A stretch of DNA of 64,000 bases, taken from the NCBI RefSeq assembly GCF_000421545.1, contig NZ_ATXF01000010.1, positions 124,001 through 188,000 of the forward strand, written 5' to 3'. Made by a program: the position numbers and the translations under genes. Shown one piece after another: positions 1-8,023 of the stretch. The notes under the pieces are model-generated. The model was not told where the DNA came from. It worked only from the letters and a program-made list of their open reading frames with translations, and did not search any database. This DNA comes from Agromyces italicus DSM 16388 (GTDB taxonomy: Bacteria > Actinomycetota > Actinomycetes > Actinomycetales > Microbacteriaceae). Numbering within the stretch: position 1 is the first letter of the stretch; each line of letters opens with the position of its first letter.

Positions 1-670
1 GCTCGGTGAAGACCGGTTCGACCCGGTCGCCGGCGCTGCGATCGGTCGAGTCGGAGGCGCGCAGCGCCGATCGGGCGATGAGCAGGGTGTCGCCGACGAT
101 GCTCCGACCCCACAGGGCGAGGCGATCGGCGAGTCCGGGCTCCGCCTCGATCGCCGCACGCAGTTCGGCGTCCAGCACCTCGCCGATGCCGCCGCCCGCG
201 AGGATTCCGCGGACCCGGGCACCGAGCACCGCGGGGAGTCCCTCGGCGAGACGCGAGAAGTAGTCGTCGAGCATGCCCGAGGTGACGTGCACGCCGAGCA
301 GCAGCTCGTGCCAGTCGGCGCCGGCGGTCGACTCGCCGAGTCGATCGGTCGCCGGTGCGAACGGCACCATGACCGCCTCGGGTTCGACACCGAGGTGGCG
401 CAGTTCGGCGATGAGCTCGTGGTGCCGGCGGAGGGCGACGCCCGCCGCGGCGCTCAGCCCCTCCTTCGAGCGCATCGACGGCGCACCGATCACCGCGGTC
501 GAGAGGCTCTCGAAGAACTCGAGCTGGATGTACGCGGCCTGCCCGAGGAACGGCACCGGTTCGGGCACGAGCTCGGTGAAGTCGACCTTGGTGACCTCCG
601 TGGGGGCGACCCGGGGTCGCAGCCGCGGAAGCTCGGGGCGCGCACCGCGCCTGCTGGACCAGAACACCAC
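1..670 (-). CDS. Ferritin-like-fold protein (MiaE-like), partial
   Basis: The gene runs off the left edge, so its 3' end is missing; 223 codons are visible. It starts at GTG 670; a second GTG follows directly. The protein looks alpha-helical and acidic with Glu/His pairs typical of a di-iron ferritin fold: QLEFFESLSTAV near residue 47, EGLSAAAG near 70 and RRHHELIAEL near 82. Actinobacterial relatives are annotated as ferritin-like or MiaE-like (tRNA 2-methylthio-isopentenyladenosine hydroxylase fold); actual tRNA hydroxylation is unproven. It is divergent from a DEAD-box helicase, the same pairing I recall for M. tuberculosis Rv3210c/Rv3211. A TAGGCT box lies six bases before the first GTG, which supports that start and a leaderless mRNA. 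Confidence 0.75.
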   Translation of the reverse strand, partial: MVFWSSRRGARPELPRLRPRVAPTEVTKVDFTELVPEPVPFLGQAAYIQLEFFESLSTAVIGAPSMRSKEGLSAAAGVALRRHHELIAELRHLGVEPEAVMVPFAPATDRLGESTAGADWHELLLGVHVTSGMLDDYFSRLAEGLPAVLGARVRGILAGGGIGEVLDAELRAAIEAEPGLADRLALWGRSIVGDTLLIARSALRASDSTDRSAGDRVEPVFTE

Positions 671-676
671 GCAGAC

Positions 677-682
677 AGCCTA
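677..682 (-). promoter_or_regulatory. -10 box of the ferritin-like gene (leaderless)
   Basis: TAGGCT on the minus strand, six bases upstream of GTG 670, placing the transcription start at or next to the start codon. Confidence 0.55.
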
Positions 683-815
683 TCCGAGGCGCACAGGGAC
701 TCTCCGATAGGGTGTAAGGGCATGCGGACATCGGAGCCGCGGCCGTGCGCCCGGGGTTGAAGTCGAGGCGCACCTCACGACCTTCATTCTCGAAGCACGA
801 CCGACAGGCAGATTT

Positions 816-2339
816 GTGACCACTTTCACCGAGCTCGGCATCGCGTCCGACATCGTCGACGCCCTCGCCGGGAAGGGCATCATCGATGCCTTCCCCATCC
901 AGGAGCAGACCATCCCCCTCGCCCTCTCCGGGCAGGACATCATCGGCCAGGCGAAGACCGGCACCGGCAAGACCTTCGGGTTCGGCCTCCCGCTGATCCA
1001 GCGCCTCGGCGACGACCCCGCGCACGGCGTCAAGGCGCTCGTCGTCGTGCCGACCCGCGAACTCGCGGTGCAGGTGACGGAGGACCTCGAGCTCGCCACC
1101 TCGAACCGGCCCACGACGATCGTCTCGATCTACGGCGGCAAGGCGTACGAGGGTCAGATCGAGCAGCTCAAGGCCGGCGCGCAGATCGTCGTCGGCACCC
1201 CCGGGCGTCTCCTCGACCTCGCGAGCCAGCGTCTCCTGAACCTCGGCGAGGTGCAGGAGATCGTGCTCGACGAGGCCGACAAGATGCTCGACCTGGGCTT
1301 CCTCGCCGACATCGAGAAGATCTTCTCGAAGGTGCCGGCGGTGCGTCACACGATGCTCTTCTCGGCGACCATGCCCGGGCCGATCGTCGCGCTCGCGCGC
1401 CGCTTCATGTCGAAGCCGATCCACATCCGTGCGAACGACCCCGACGAGGGCCTCACGCAGGCGAACATCAAGCACCTCGTGTACCGCGCGCATTCGCTCG
1501 ACAAGGACGAGGTGATCTCGCGCATCCTCCAGGCCGAAGGTCGCGGCAAGACGGTCATCTTCACGCGGACGAAGCGCGCGGCGGCCAAGCTCGTCGAGGA
1601 GCTCAACGACCGCGGATTCAACGCCGCGGCGGTGCACGGCGACCTCAATCAAGACCAGCGCGAACGCGCGATGGCGGCGTTCAAGGCCGGCAAGAAAGAC
1701 GTCCTCATCGCGACGGATGTCGCGGCGCGCGGCATCGACGTCGATGACGTCACGCACGTGATCAACCACACCATCCCCGACGACGACAAGACGTACCTGC
1801 ACCGCGCGGGCCGCACCGGCCGCGCCGGCAAGACCGGCATCGCCGTCACGTTCGTCGACTGGGACGACCTGCACAAGTGGGCGCTCATCAACCGCGCCCT
1901 CGAGTTCGGGCAGCCCGAGCCGACCGAGACCTACTCGTCGAGCCCGCACCTGTTCAGCGACCTCGACATCCCCGCCGGCACCAAGGGGCGTCTGAAGCCC
2001 GCCGCTCCCGCGGCGAGCGCGACCCGTTCGAGCACCGCCGGCCGGAGCGAGCGCGTCGAGCGCCGCGACGGCGGCGAGCGCCGCGAGGGTGACGGCGAGC
2101 GCGCCCCGCGCACCCGCAACCGACGTCGCACGCGCGCCGGCGAGCCGACCTCGGGCGAGTCGGCCTCGCCCGAAACCTCGAGCGAGACCCCCGTGGCGAA
2201 GGAGCCGGGCACCGGCACCCACGACGGCAAGGGGCACGAGCACCACGACGGCAAGCCGGCTCCCCGCCGTCGCCGCCGCCGCGGCGGCGCCGGGCGCAGC
2301 GGCGCCGCGGGTTCGGCCTCGACCGCGCCCCAGGCCTGA
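816..2339 (+). CDS. DEAD/DEAH-box ATP-dependent RNA helicase
   Basis: 507-residue cytoplasmic RNA helicase of the RhlE/CshA type. Motifs appear in order: Q motif FPIQEQT (about 27), Walker A AKTGTGKT (about 46-53), PTRELAVQ, TPGR, DEAD (about 152), SAT (about 183), ATDVAARGIDV and HRAGRTGRAG (about 329). The last 130 residues are a low-complexity, Arg- and Glu-rich tail ending in runs of Arg, a typical nucleic-acid-tethering extension. The start is GTG 816; no strong Shine-Dalgarno sequence and no close -10 box are visible, so it probably has a leader. It likely unwinds structured RNA in ribosome assembly or mRNA turnover. It is divergent from the ferritin-like gene. Confidence 0.93.
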   Translation: MTTFTELGIASDIVDALAGKGIIDAFPIQEQTIPLALSGQDIIGQAKTGTGKTFGFGLPLIQRLGDDPAHGVKALVVVPTRELAVQVTEDLELATSNRPTTIVSIYGGKAYEGQIEQLKAGAQIVVGTPGRLLDLASQRLLNLGEVQEIVLDEADKMLDLGFLADIEKIFSKVPAVRHTMLFSATMPGPIVALARRFMSKPIHIRANDPDEGLTQANIKHLVYRAHSLDKDEVISRILQAEGRGKTVIFTRTKRAAAKLVEELNDRGFNAAAVHGDLNQDQRERAMAAFKAGKKDVLIATDVAARGIDVDDVTHVINHTIPDDDKTYLHRAGRTGRAGKTGIAVTFVDWDDLHKWALINRALEFGQPEPTETYSSSPHLFSDLDIPAGTKGRLKPAAPAASATRSSTAGRSERVERRDGGERREGDGERAPRTRNRRRTRAGEPTSGESASPETSSETPVAKEPGTGTHDGKGHEHHDGKPAPRRRRRRGGAGRSGAAGSASTAPQA

Positions 2340-2439
2340 CGGGCCCCGCGACCACTCGTACCCGCGTGACGCTCGAGGCGCCGCACGCGGCACCCCGAGC
2401 GCGACCAGCCGACGCACGACGGGCGATACTGCGCGAGCG

Positions 2440-2819
2440 TCGTGCGGGCGGGTGGATCGTTCGGATGCCGCGGAGCTCGGAGCGCCGCGTCGGTGGCGGC
2501 GAGCGCGTCGTTGCGGTACGGGGAGAGCAGGTCGATCGCCTCGGGCCACTGCGGTGAGAGGATCGGCAGCCCGAGCAGCGCGGCCGCCGAATACGCGGTG
2601 AAGATCGGTCGCGCGAGCGAGAGGGCGGCCGCCCTCGTGAGTTCGGCGTGGCGCTCGCGAGGGAGCAACGGCGCCTCGCCCGCTCGGCGGTCGACGCCGA
2701 CCCGGACGCTTGGAGTCGACCTGCCGCGATGTCGGCCGCAGCTCGCTCTCGCGGCCGTGCGCAGCCGCATCGCGGGCGAGCACGAACCGGTGCGTTCCGT
2801 CTGTGAACGAGGATGCCAT
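2440..2819 (-). pseudogene. Decayed AbiEi-type / DUF559-family N-terminal region
   Basis: No intact frame exists here, but the minus strand translates in pieces to a recognisable actinobacterial AbiEi-like N-terminus. ATG 2819 opens MASSFTDGTHRFVLARDAAA in one frame. A second frame then carries VRVGVDRRAGEAPLLPRERH and AALSLARPIFTAYSAAALLG followed by LPILSPQWPEAIDLL, a motif common in type IV antitoxin AbiEi-like proteins. Next comes YRNDALAATDAALR, which belongs much later in intact members, implying an internal deletion. So at least one frameshift and one deletion are present, and no cognate AbiEii toxin is visible. The remaining gap 2340-2981 between helicase and PHP genes shows nothing else. 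Confidence 0.6.
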
Positions 2820-2981
2820 GGCGACATGCTCGTCCTGAGATGCCGGCGCAGGCTCCGCCGAGACACTCCGGGGGGGACGAGAGCCCGGCTTGGGTCGGTG
2901 GAGGAGGAGTGGGCACCACGATCGAAGACGGAATCCGCAACCGAGCCACGAATGAACGGGGTTCGATCGCCGAAAGCTGCT

Positions 2982-3881
2982 TCAGTCGAGAAGCGAGGCT
3001 CGATCGCGCGACCCGGGCAGCACCAGCTCCGACCCGCGCCCTTCGGCGATGAGCTGACCGACGATGTCGGGGGCGGTGCGGCACTCCCCGAGTCGATTCG
3101 TCTTGCCGGTGCCGTGGTAGTCGCTCGAGCCGGTGATCGCGAGCCCGAACCGCTCGGCGAGCTCGCGCAGCCGGGGCTTCGCGTCCTCCTGGTTCTCGGG
3201 GTGGTCGACCTCGAGCCCGAAGAGCCCGGCGTCGACGAGCTGCGCGAGCCGCGCCGGCGGCACGATCCGCTCGGCGCCGCGGGTGCCGGGGTGCGCGAGC
3301 ACCGGCACTCCGCCCGCCCCGCGGATGAGGCGAACCCCGGTGAGCGGGTCGGGTGCGTAGTGCGGCTGCGCGTACCCCGCACTCGGGTGCAGGATTCCGG
3401 AGAACGCCGCCGATCGCGTCTCGACGAGCCCGCGCGCGACGAGTGCGTCGGCGATGTGCGGGCGGCCGATGGTCGCGCCGTCGGCGGTCTGAGCGAGCAC
3501 ATCGTCCCAGCTGAGGTCGTAGTCGCGGCCGATGCGGCGCACGATCTGCTCGGCACGGGTGAGGCGCGACTCGCGGATGCGCGCGGTCTCGGCGAGGAGC
3601 ACCTCGTCGAGCGGGTCGATGAGGTAGCCGAGCAGGTGCACGCTCGCGAAGCCCTCGCGGGTCGACAGCTCCATGCCCGGAATGAGGGCGACACCCGTCT
3701 CGGCGACCGCGGCCGCCGCCTCGGCCCAGCCGCCCGTCGAGTCGTGGTCGGTGAGCGCGATGCCCCAGAGCCCGGCCGCGGCGGCCTGCCGCATGAGCTC
3801 GGCCGGCGCCTCGGTTCCGTCAGACACCGTCGAGTGGGTGTGCAGGTCGGCTTCGCCTGGAACGGCGGGGGCATCTGACAT
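2982..3881 (-). CDS. PHP-domain phosphoesterase (TrpH/YciV-like)
   Basis: 299-residue metal-dependent phosphoesterase of the polymerase and histidinol phosphatase superfamily. Metal ligands are visible: DLHTHSTVSDG (about 12-22), ALTDHDSTGG (about 43-52), PHIADALV, LAHPGTRG (about 195) and SSDYHGTGK near residue 255. Relatives include 3',5'-nucleoside bisphosphate phosphatase / RNase AM (YciV); the exact substrate cannot be told here. ATG 3881 is supported by a -10 box six bases upstream, indicating a leaderless transcript. It is divergent from the EEP-family gene and convergent with the helicase across a pseudogene-bearing gap. Confidence 0.85.
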   Translation of the reverse strand: MSDAPAVPGEADLHTHSTVSDGTEAPAELMRQAAAAGLWGIALTDHDSTGGWAEAAAAVAETGVALIPGMELSTREGFASVHLLGYLIDPLDEVLLAETARIRESRLTRAEQIVRRIGRDYDLSWDDVLAQTADGATIGRPHIADALVARGLVETRSAAFSGILHPSAGYAQPHYAPDPLTGVRLIRGAGGVPVLAHPGTRGAERIVPPARLAQLVDAGLFGLEVDHPENQEDAKPRLRELAERFGLAITGSSDYHGTGKTNRLGECRTAPDIVGQLIAEGRGSELVLPGSRDRASLLD

Positions 3882-3887
3882 CCCCCC

Positions 3888-3893
3888 ATGCTA
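3888..3893 (-). promoter_or_regulatory. -10 box of PHP gene (leaderless)
   Basis: TAGCAT on the minus strand, separated by six G residues from ATG 3881. Confidence 0.5.
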
Positions 3894-3970
3894 TCGACGC
3901 CCCATGCGGCCGACCTTCGCGGATCGGCCTTCGCGTGAGGCTCACCGGGCGTTCCCAGAGTCGGTGCACC

Positions 3971-3976
3971 TAGTGT
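3971..3976 (+). promoter_or_regulatory. -10 box of EEP gene (leaderless)
   Basis: TAGTGT seven bases upstream of ATG 3984. It overlaps the alternative GTG 3975, which argues that ATG 3984 is the true start. Confidence 0.5.
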
Positions 3977-3983
3977 GGGTGGA

Positions 3984-5009
3984 ATGCTCCCCCGCATCCT
4001 CGGCTGGGCCGTCGTCCTCGGCACCGCCGCCGTCGCGCTCGTGCTCGTCTGGCCGCAGGCGTTCGGCCTGCAGAACCAGTGGATCGCGGCGCACGTGGTC
4101 GCGCTCCGTGGAGTGGGTGCGGTCTGCGGTGCCGTCGTCGCGGTGATCTTCGCGCTGCTCGCCATCCCCCGTCGCGCGCGCCGCTTCGCAACCGCGATGG
4201 CCGTCGTCTTCGCCCTCTTCGCGGGCGGCAACGTCGCGGTGCTCGCGGTGCGCGGCACAGGCAGCACGGATGCCACGGGCACGACGCCGCCCGATTCGGT
4301 CACCGTGCTGGCGTGGAACACGCTCGGCGAGGTGCCCGACGCGTCGACCATCGCGGGCCTCGCACTCGACGAGGGCGCCGACGTGGTCGTGCTGCCCGAG
4401 ACGACCGACCCGCTCGGCGAGGAGGTCGCGATCGCGATGCGCGAGGGCGGGTCGCCGATGTGGGTGCACACGCTCGCGTACGACGACGTGGCGAAGGCGC
4501 GATCGACGACGCTGCTCATCAGCCCCGAGCTCGGCGACTACGAGGTCGTCTCGGCCGAGGCGCCCGGCCCGCCCGGCAACACGAACACCCTGCCGAGCGT
4601 CGTCGCCGAGCCGGTCTCGGGCGACGGCCCGCGCATCGTCGCCGTGCACGCGGTCGCGCCGATCCGCTGGGAGCTGCGCAACTGGCGCAGCGACCTCGAC
4701 TGGCTGGCCGAGCAGTGCGCCGGCGAGAACGTGATCATGGCGGGCGATTTCAATGCGACCGTCGATCACTTCGCCGGTCGCGGCGTCGAGGGCGGTGACC
4801 TCAGCCGGTGCCGTGATGCCGCGGTCGCGGCCGGCTCGGCCGCGCTCGGCACCTGGCCGACCGACCTGCCCGAGCTGCTCGGCAGCCCGATCGACCACGT
4901 GCTCGCGACGCCCGGCTGGACGGTGGATCGCTTCGAGGTGATCGGCACGCTCGACGACGCGGGCAGCGACCACCGCCCGATCGTCTCGACGCTGACTCGA
5001 GCGGGTTGA
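3984..5009 (+). CDS. Membrane-anchored endonuclease/exonuclease/phosphatase-family protein
   Basis: 341 residues. Three hydrophobic segments lie in the first 90 residues (PRILGWAVVLGTAAVALVLV, VVALRGVGAVCGAVVAVIFA and ATAMAVVFALFAGGNVAVLA). An extracytoplasmic EEP domain follows, with VLAWNTLGE, VVVLPETTD (catalytic Glu), IMAGDFNAT (Asp/Asn) and GSDHRPIV (Asp-His). It probably cleaves a phosphodiester or phospholipid-type bond outside the membrane; the substrate is unknown. I chose ATG 3984 over GTG 3975 because of the -10 box at 3971. The stop codon lies inside a dispersed palindromic repeat (5004-5076). Confidence 0.82.
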   Translation: MLPRILGWAVVLGTAAVALVLVWPQAFGLQNQWIAAHVVALRGVGAVCGAVVAVIFALLAIPRRARRFATAMAVVFALFAGGNVAVLAVRGTGSTDATGTTPPDSVTVLAWNTLGEVPDASTIAGLALDEGADVVVLPETTDPLGEEVAIAMREGGSPMWVHTLAYDDVAKARSTTLLISPELGDYEVVSAEAPGPPGNTNTLPSVVAEPVSGDGPRIVAVHAVAPIRWELRNWRSDLDWLAEQCAGENVIMAGDFNATVDHFAGRGVEGGDLSRCRDAAVAAGSAALGTWPTDLPELLGSPIDHVLATPGWTVDRFEVIGTLDDAGSDHRPIVSTLTRAG

Positions 5010-5076
5010 GGAGCGGCGACGCGTCTCGAAACCGCCGCGACCGGGTCTCGAGACGCTCGTGCCTCGCTCCTCGACC
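5004..5076. repeat. Dispersed palindromic repeat, copy 1 (double arm)
   Basis: A left arm at 5004-5033 and a right arm at 5043-5076 are imperfect inverted copies of one unit, with shared pieces GAGGAGCG and CGTCTCGA. Single copies of the same unit occur at 25583-25621 and 56965-57003. The TGA stop of the EEP gene (5007-5009) lies in the left arm. The hairpin could act as a terminator or a REP-like element. Confidence 0.75.
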
Positions 5077-5102
5077 GCCTGCGCCGGTGCGAGAATGGAG
5101 TC

Positions 5103-6677
5103 ATGGCGAACTCGAGCGACACCTCCACCACTGAGACCGCGGCCTCGGCCACGACGAACGGCGACGAGGCCGGGCGCAACGCGAATCGGTCGACGACGCC
5201 CGGCTCCGAGGGCTTCAAGAACTTCATCGGCAGCGGCTGGGCCGATCGCGATGAGACGCTGCCGCAGGCACGACCCCAGGCGGCGAACGCCGCCGCGCGT
5301 CGCGCGAAGGTCTCCGCCGCGTTCCCGGGCCAGCGCCTCGTCATCCCCGCGGGTGACATGAAGCAGCGCGCGAACGACACCGACTACCCGTACCGGGCGC
5401 ATTCGGCGTTCGCGCACCTCACCGGCTGGGGCTCCGACTCCGAGCCCGGTGCGGTCCTCGTGCTCGAGCCGAATGGAGACACCGGTCACGAGGCGACCGT
5501 GTACTTCCGCGAGCGAGCGGGCCGCGACTCCGAGGAGTTCTACGCCAACCCCGCGATCGGCGAGTTCTGGATCGGCCCCCGTCCCTCCGTCGCGCACGTC
5601 GCCGCCGACCTCGCGGTCGCCACGCGTGACATCCTCGACTTCGACGCCGTCGTCAACGCGATCGACACGGCCACCCTCGTCGTGCGTGAGGCCGACGCCG
5701 CGATCACCGAGCGCGTCGACCACGCCCGCATCCGCTTCGCCGCCGAGCGCGTGCTCAGCGAGAACGCCCAGGACGCGGCGTTCTCGCTCGAGGTCGGCGG
5801 CGACCACGAGCCCGACGGCGAACTCGCGCGCGTCGTGAGCGAGCTGCGACTCGTGAAGGACGAGTACGAGATCGCCGAGATGCGCGCCGCGATCGACGCG
5901 ACCGAGCGCGGATTCGGCGAGGTGCTCGCCGAACTCCCCCGCATCACCGCCGAGGTGCGCGGCGAACGCGTCATCGAGGGCGTCTTCGCGACCCGGGCCC
6001 GGCTCGACGGCAACGACGTCGGCTACGGCTCGATCGCTGCGGCAGGGCCGCACGCGACGATCCTGCACTGGACCCGCAACGACGGCCCCGTCGTACCGGG
6101 CGATCTCGTGCTGCTCGACGCGGGCGTCGAGCTCGACTCGTACTACACGGCCGACATCACGCGCACCTTCCCGGTGAACGGCACCTTCTCGCCCGTGCAG
6201 CGCCAGGTCTACGAGGCCGTGCTCGAGGCCGCCGACGCGGCGTTCGCGATCGTGAAGCCCGGAATCGTGTTCCGCGAGGTGCACGCCGCGGCGATGGCCG
6301 TCATCGCACGCAAGACCGCCGAGTGGGGCTTCCTGCCGGTCTCCGCCGAAGAGTCGCTCCTGCCAGACAACCAGTTCCACCGCCGCTACATGGTGCACGG
6401 CACGAGCCACCACCTCGGTCTCGACGTGCACGACTGCGCGCAGGCGCGGCGCGAGCTCTACATGGACGGCGTGATCGAGGCCGGCATGATCTTCACGATC
6501 GAGCCGGGCCTGTACTTCCAGCCCGACGACCTCACGGTCCCGGCCGAGTTCCGCGGCATCGGCGTGCGCATCGAGGACGACATCCTCGTCACCGCCGACG
6601 GCGCCGAGAACCTCTCGGTGCGCATTCCGCGTACGGCCGACGCCGTGGAGGCGTGGGTGCAGGGCGCCCGCGGCTGA
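5103..6677 (+). CDS. pepP: Aminopeptidase P family (Xaa-Pro aminopeptidase)
   Basis: 524-residue cytoplasmic metallopeptidase that removes an N-terminal residue preceding proline. An N-terminal creatinase-like domain (about 60-230) is followed by the pita-bread catalytic domain. All five dimetal ligands are present: LLDAGVELD and ADITRTFP (Asp, Asp), HGTSHHLGLDVHD (His), FTIEPGLYF (Glu) and IGVRIEDDILV (Glu). The first 45 residues are a Thr/Ala/Asn-rich, probably disordered extension seen in actinobacterial homologues. GAGAAT lies six bases before ATG 5103, a weak -10 suggesting leaderless expression. It is monocistronic, convergent with the PGPGW gene after 51 bp. Confidence 0.93.
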   Translation: MANSSDTSTTETAASATTNGDEAGRNANRSTTPGSEGFKNFIGSGWADRDETLPQARPQAANAAARRAKVSAAFPGQRLVIPAGDMKQRANDTDYPYRAHSAFAHLTGWGSDSEPGAVLVLEPNGDTGHEATVYFRERAGRDSEEFYANPAIGEFWIGPRPSVAHVAADLAVATRDILDFDAVVNAIDTATLVVREADAAITERVDHARIRFAAERVLSENAQDAAFSLEVGGDHEPDGELARVVSELRLVKDEYEIAEMRAAIDATERGFGEVLAELPRITAEVRGERVIEGVFATRARLDGNDVGYGSIAAAGPHATILHWTRNDGPVVPGDLVLLDAGVELDSYYTADITRTFPVNGTFSPVQRQVYEAVLEAADAAFAIVKPGIVFREVHAAAMAVIARKTAEWGFLPVSAEESLLPDNQFHRRYMVHGTSHHLGLDVHDCAQARRELYMDGVIEAGMIFTIEPGLYFQPDDLTVPAEFRGIGVRIEDDILVTADGAENLSVRIPRTADAVEAWVQGARG

Positions 6678-6728
6678 TCTCGGCTCGTCTGGGCGGTCGT
6701 CCTCCTCGCGGCACGCGGCCGAGCGGAG

Positions 6729-7109
6729 TCAACCCGCCGAATTCGCCGCACGCGCGGCGCGGCGAGCCCGCCACCACGCCCAGAAGCGGGCGAGCTGGCG
6801 CTTCGTGAACGCCGCAAGCCGTTTCGCCCACGCGAACTCGGTGCCGAGGATCGCGAGGCCGAGGAACACGACGAGCCAGCCGGGGCCGGGCAGCGGTACG
6901 AGCAGCAGTCCGCCGACCGCGATGGCTCCGCCGAGCATGCCGACGATCACCCGGTAGCTGCGGCGGAGCAGCGGCCGGCCGTCGATGCGGTGCCGGATGT
7001 CTCGGAGGAGCCGTCGCAGCGGACGATCGGCCCGCTCGCCCTCGGCGATCTCACGATCGATCTCGAGTTCGAGTGCGGCCCGCGGCTCATCCCTCGCGCG
7101 GCGTGTCAT
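6729..7109 (-). CDS. PGPGW-motif transmembrane protein (TIGR02611-like)
   Basis: 126 residues. A charged N-terminal half is followed by two adjacent hydrophobic segments (VIVGMLGGAIAVGGLLLVPL and GWLVVFLGLAILGTEFAW) joined by PLPGPGW, the signature of the putative transmembrane PGPGW family. The C-terminus is basic (WWRARRAARAA). Function is unknown in the family. A longer upstream reading exists, but ATG 7109 is favoured by the -10 box TATCGT six bases before it. It lies 47 bp downstream of the general-stress-like gene on the same strand. Confidence 0.8.
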   Translation of the reverse strand: MTRRARDEPRAALELEIDREIAEGERADRPLRRLLRDIRHRIDGRPLLRRSYRVIVGMLGGAIAVGGLLLVPLPGPGWLVVFLGLAILGTEFAWAKRLAAFTKRQLARFWAWWRARRAARAANSAG

Positions 7110-7115
7110 GACATC

Positions 7116-7121
7116 ACGATA
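7116..7121 (-). promoter_or_regulatory. -10 box of PGPGW gene (leaderless)
   Basis: TATCGT on the minus strand, six bases upstream of ATG 7109. Confidence 0.45.
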
Positions 7122-7155
7122 TATCGCGACTCTGGGAGTCGGCCGAGCCGGAGGG

Positions 7156-7944
7156 CTACGCCTCGCCGTCGCCGGCCTCGGCGGCGCGGCGGGCGCGCTG
7201 TTCGGCTTCGGCCTCGCGTGCCTCCCGGGCGGCGCGGCGGGCGGCGTCCTGCGCCTCGCCGTAGGTGAGCCCGCGCGGCGCTTCGGCGACGGGGGCGGAT
7301 GCCTCGCCGTCGGCGCCGTCGGCCGGGGCGGCTCCGGCATCGGCAGAAGCCCCCTGCGCTCTCGGCTCCGCCGGGGCGGGCGGCACCGCCGGCACGGCCG
7401 GAGGCGGCGTTGCCGCGGCATCGTTCGTCTGACCCGGTGCAGGTGGGAAGACCTGACCCGAGGTGCCGAGCACGTTGCGGGCCCGCGCCACGTGCGCGGG
7501 CTCGGCGATGATGGCGTAGCGGGTGGCGAGCACCTGCATGACCGAGGTGAAGTCGCGACGGCGACGGTTGAGCGAGTACGACACGACGCTGAAGATCATG
7601 CCGAACCCGGCACCGATGAGCACCGCCGCGCCGAGGATGCCCAGTGAGGCGCCCGACGGGGCGAAGATGAAGAACAGGAGCCCGAGGAAGAGGCCGAACC
7701 ACGCCCCCGACAGCGCTCCGGCCCCGGCCGCGCGGCTCCAGCTCAGCTTGCCGGTGATGCGCTCGACGCTCGTGAGGTCGGTGCCGACGATCGCCAGCTC
7801 CTTCACGGGGAACTCGGCCTTCGAGAGTCGGTCGACCGCGGCCTGCGCCTCGGCGTAGCTCTCGAAGCTCGCCACCGTCTCGCCCTTCGGCAGGGTCGGG
7901 AACTCGCGGCCGGCACGGCCGCCGAACGGCGTCTGGTTGGTCAC
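7156..7944 (-). CDS. General stress protein 17M-like membrane protein
   Basis: 262 residues. The N-terminus has the YflT/general stress protein 17M-type fold (ASFESYAEAQAAVDRLSKAE, then FPVKELAIVGTDL). Two hydrophobic segments at about 70-120 (GAWFGLFLGLLFFIFAP and LGAAVLIGAGFGMIFSVV) follow. The rest, from residue about 160, is a long Ala/Pro-rich tail ending in charged AREAREAEAEQRARRAAE, probably disordered then helical. The start is GTG 7944; GAGAAT sits six bases upstream on the minus strand, again fitting leaderless transcription. Role in stress is inferred from the family name only. Confidence 0.75.
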   Translation of the reverse strand: MTNQTPFGGRAGREFPTLPKGETVASFESYAEAQAAVDRLSKAEFPVKELAIVGTDLTSVERITGKLSWSRAAGAGALSGAWFGLFLGLLFFIFAPSGASLGILGAAVLIGAGFGMIFSVVSYSLNRRRRDFTSVMQVLATRYAIIAEPAHVARARNVLGTSGQVFPPAPGQTNDAAATPPPAVPAVPPAPAEPRAQGASADAGAAPADGADGEASAPVAEAPRGLTYGEAQDAARRAAREAREAEAEQRARRAAEAGDGEA

Positions 7945-8011
7945 CGGGCCATTCTCCCACGCCCCGCGGCCCGACGGCCTGGATGAGGCCCGCGACGAGG
8001 CATCCGGGGGC

Positions 8012-8017
8012 TAAGTT
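8012..8017 (+). promoter_or_regulatory. -10 box of MgtE_N/DUF1003/mrp operon (leaderless)
   Basis: TAAGTT six bases upstream of GTG 8024; it is the only promoter-like box seen ahead of the three overlapping genes. Confidence 0.5.
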
Positions 8018-8023
8018 GGAACC

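Noticed and set aside
1931-4519. 862-codon open frame on the minus strand
   Set aside because: It runs antisense to the helicase and EEP genes, with Arg/Ser/Pro-rich shadow composition; only the 2440-2745 part resembles a real (decayed) protein.
3942-6431. 829-codon minus-strand frame
   Set aside because: Antisense shadow of the EEP gene and pepP; low-complexity Arg/Glu/Val repeats and no motifs.
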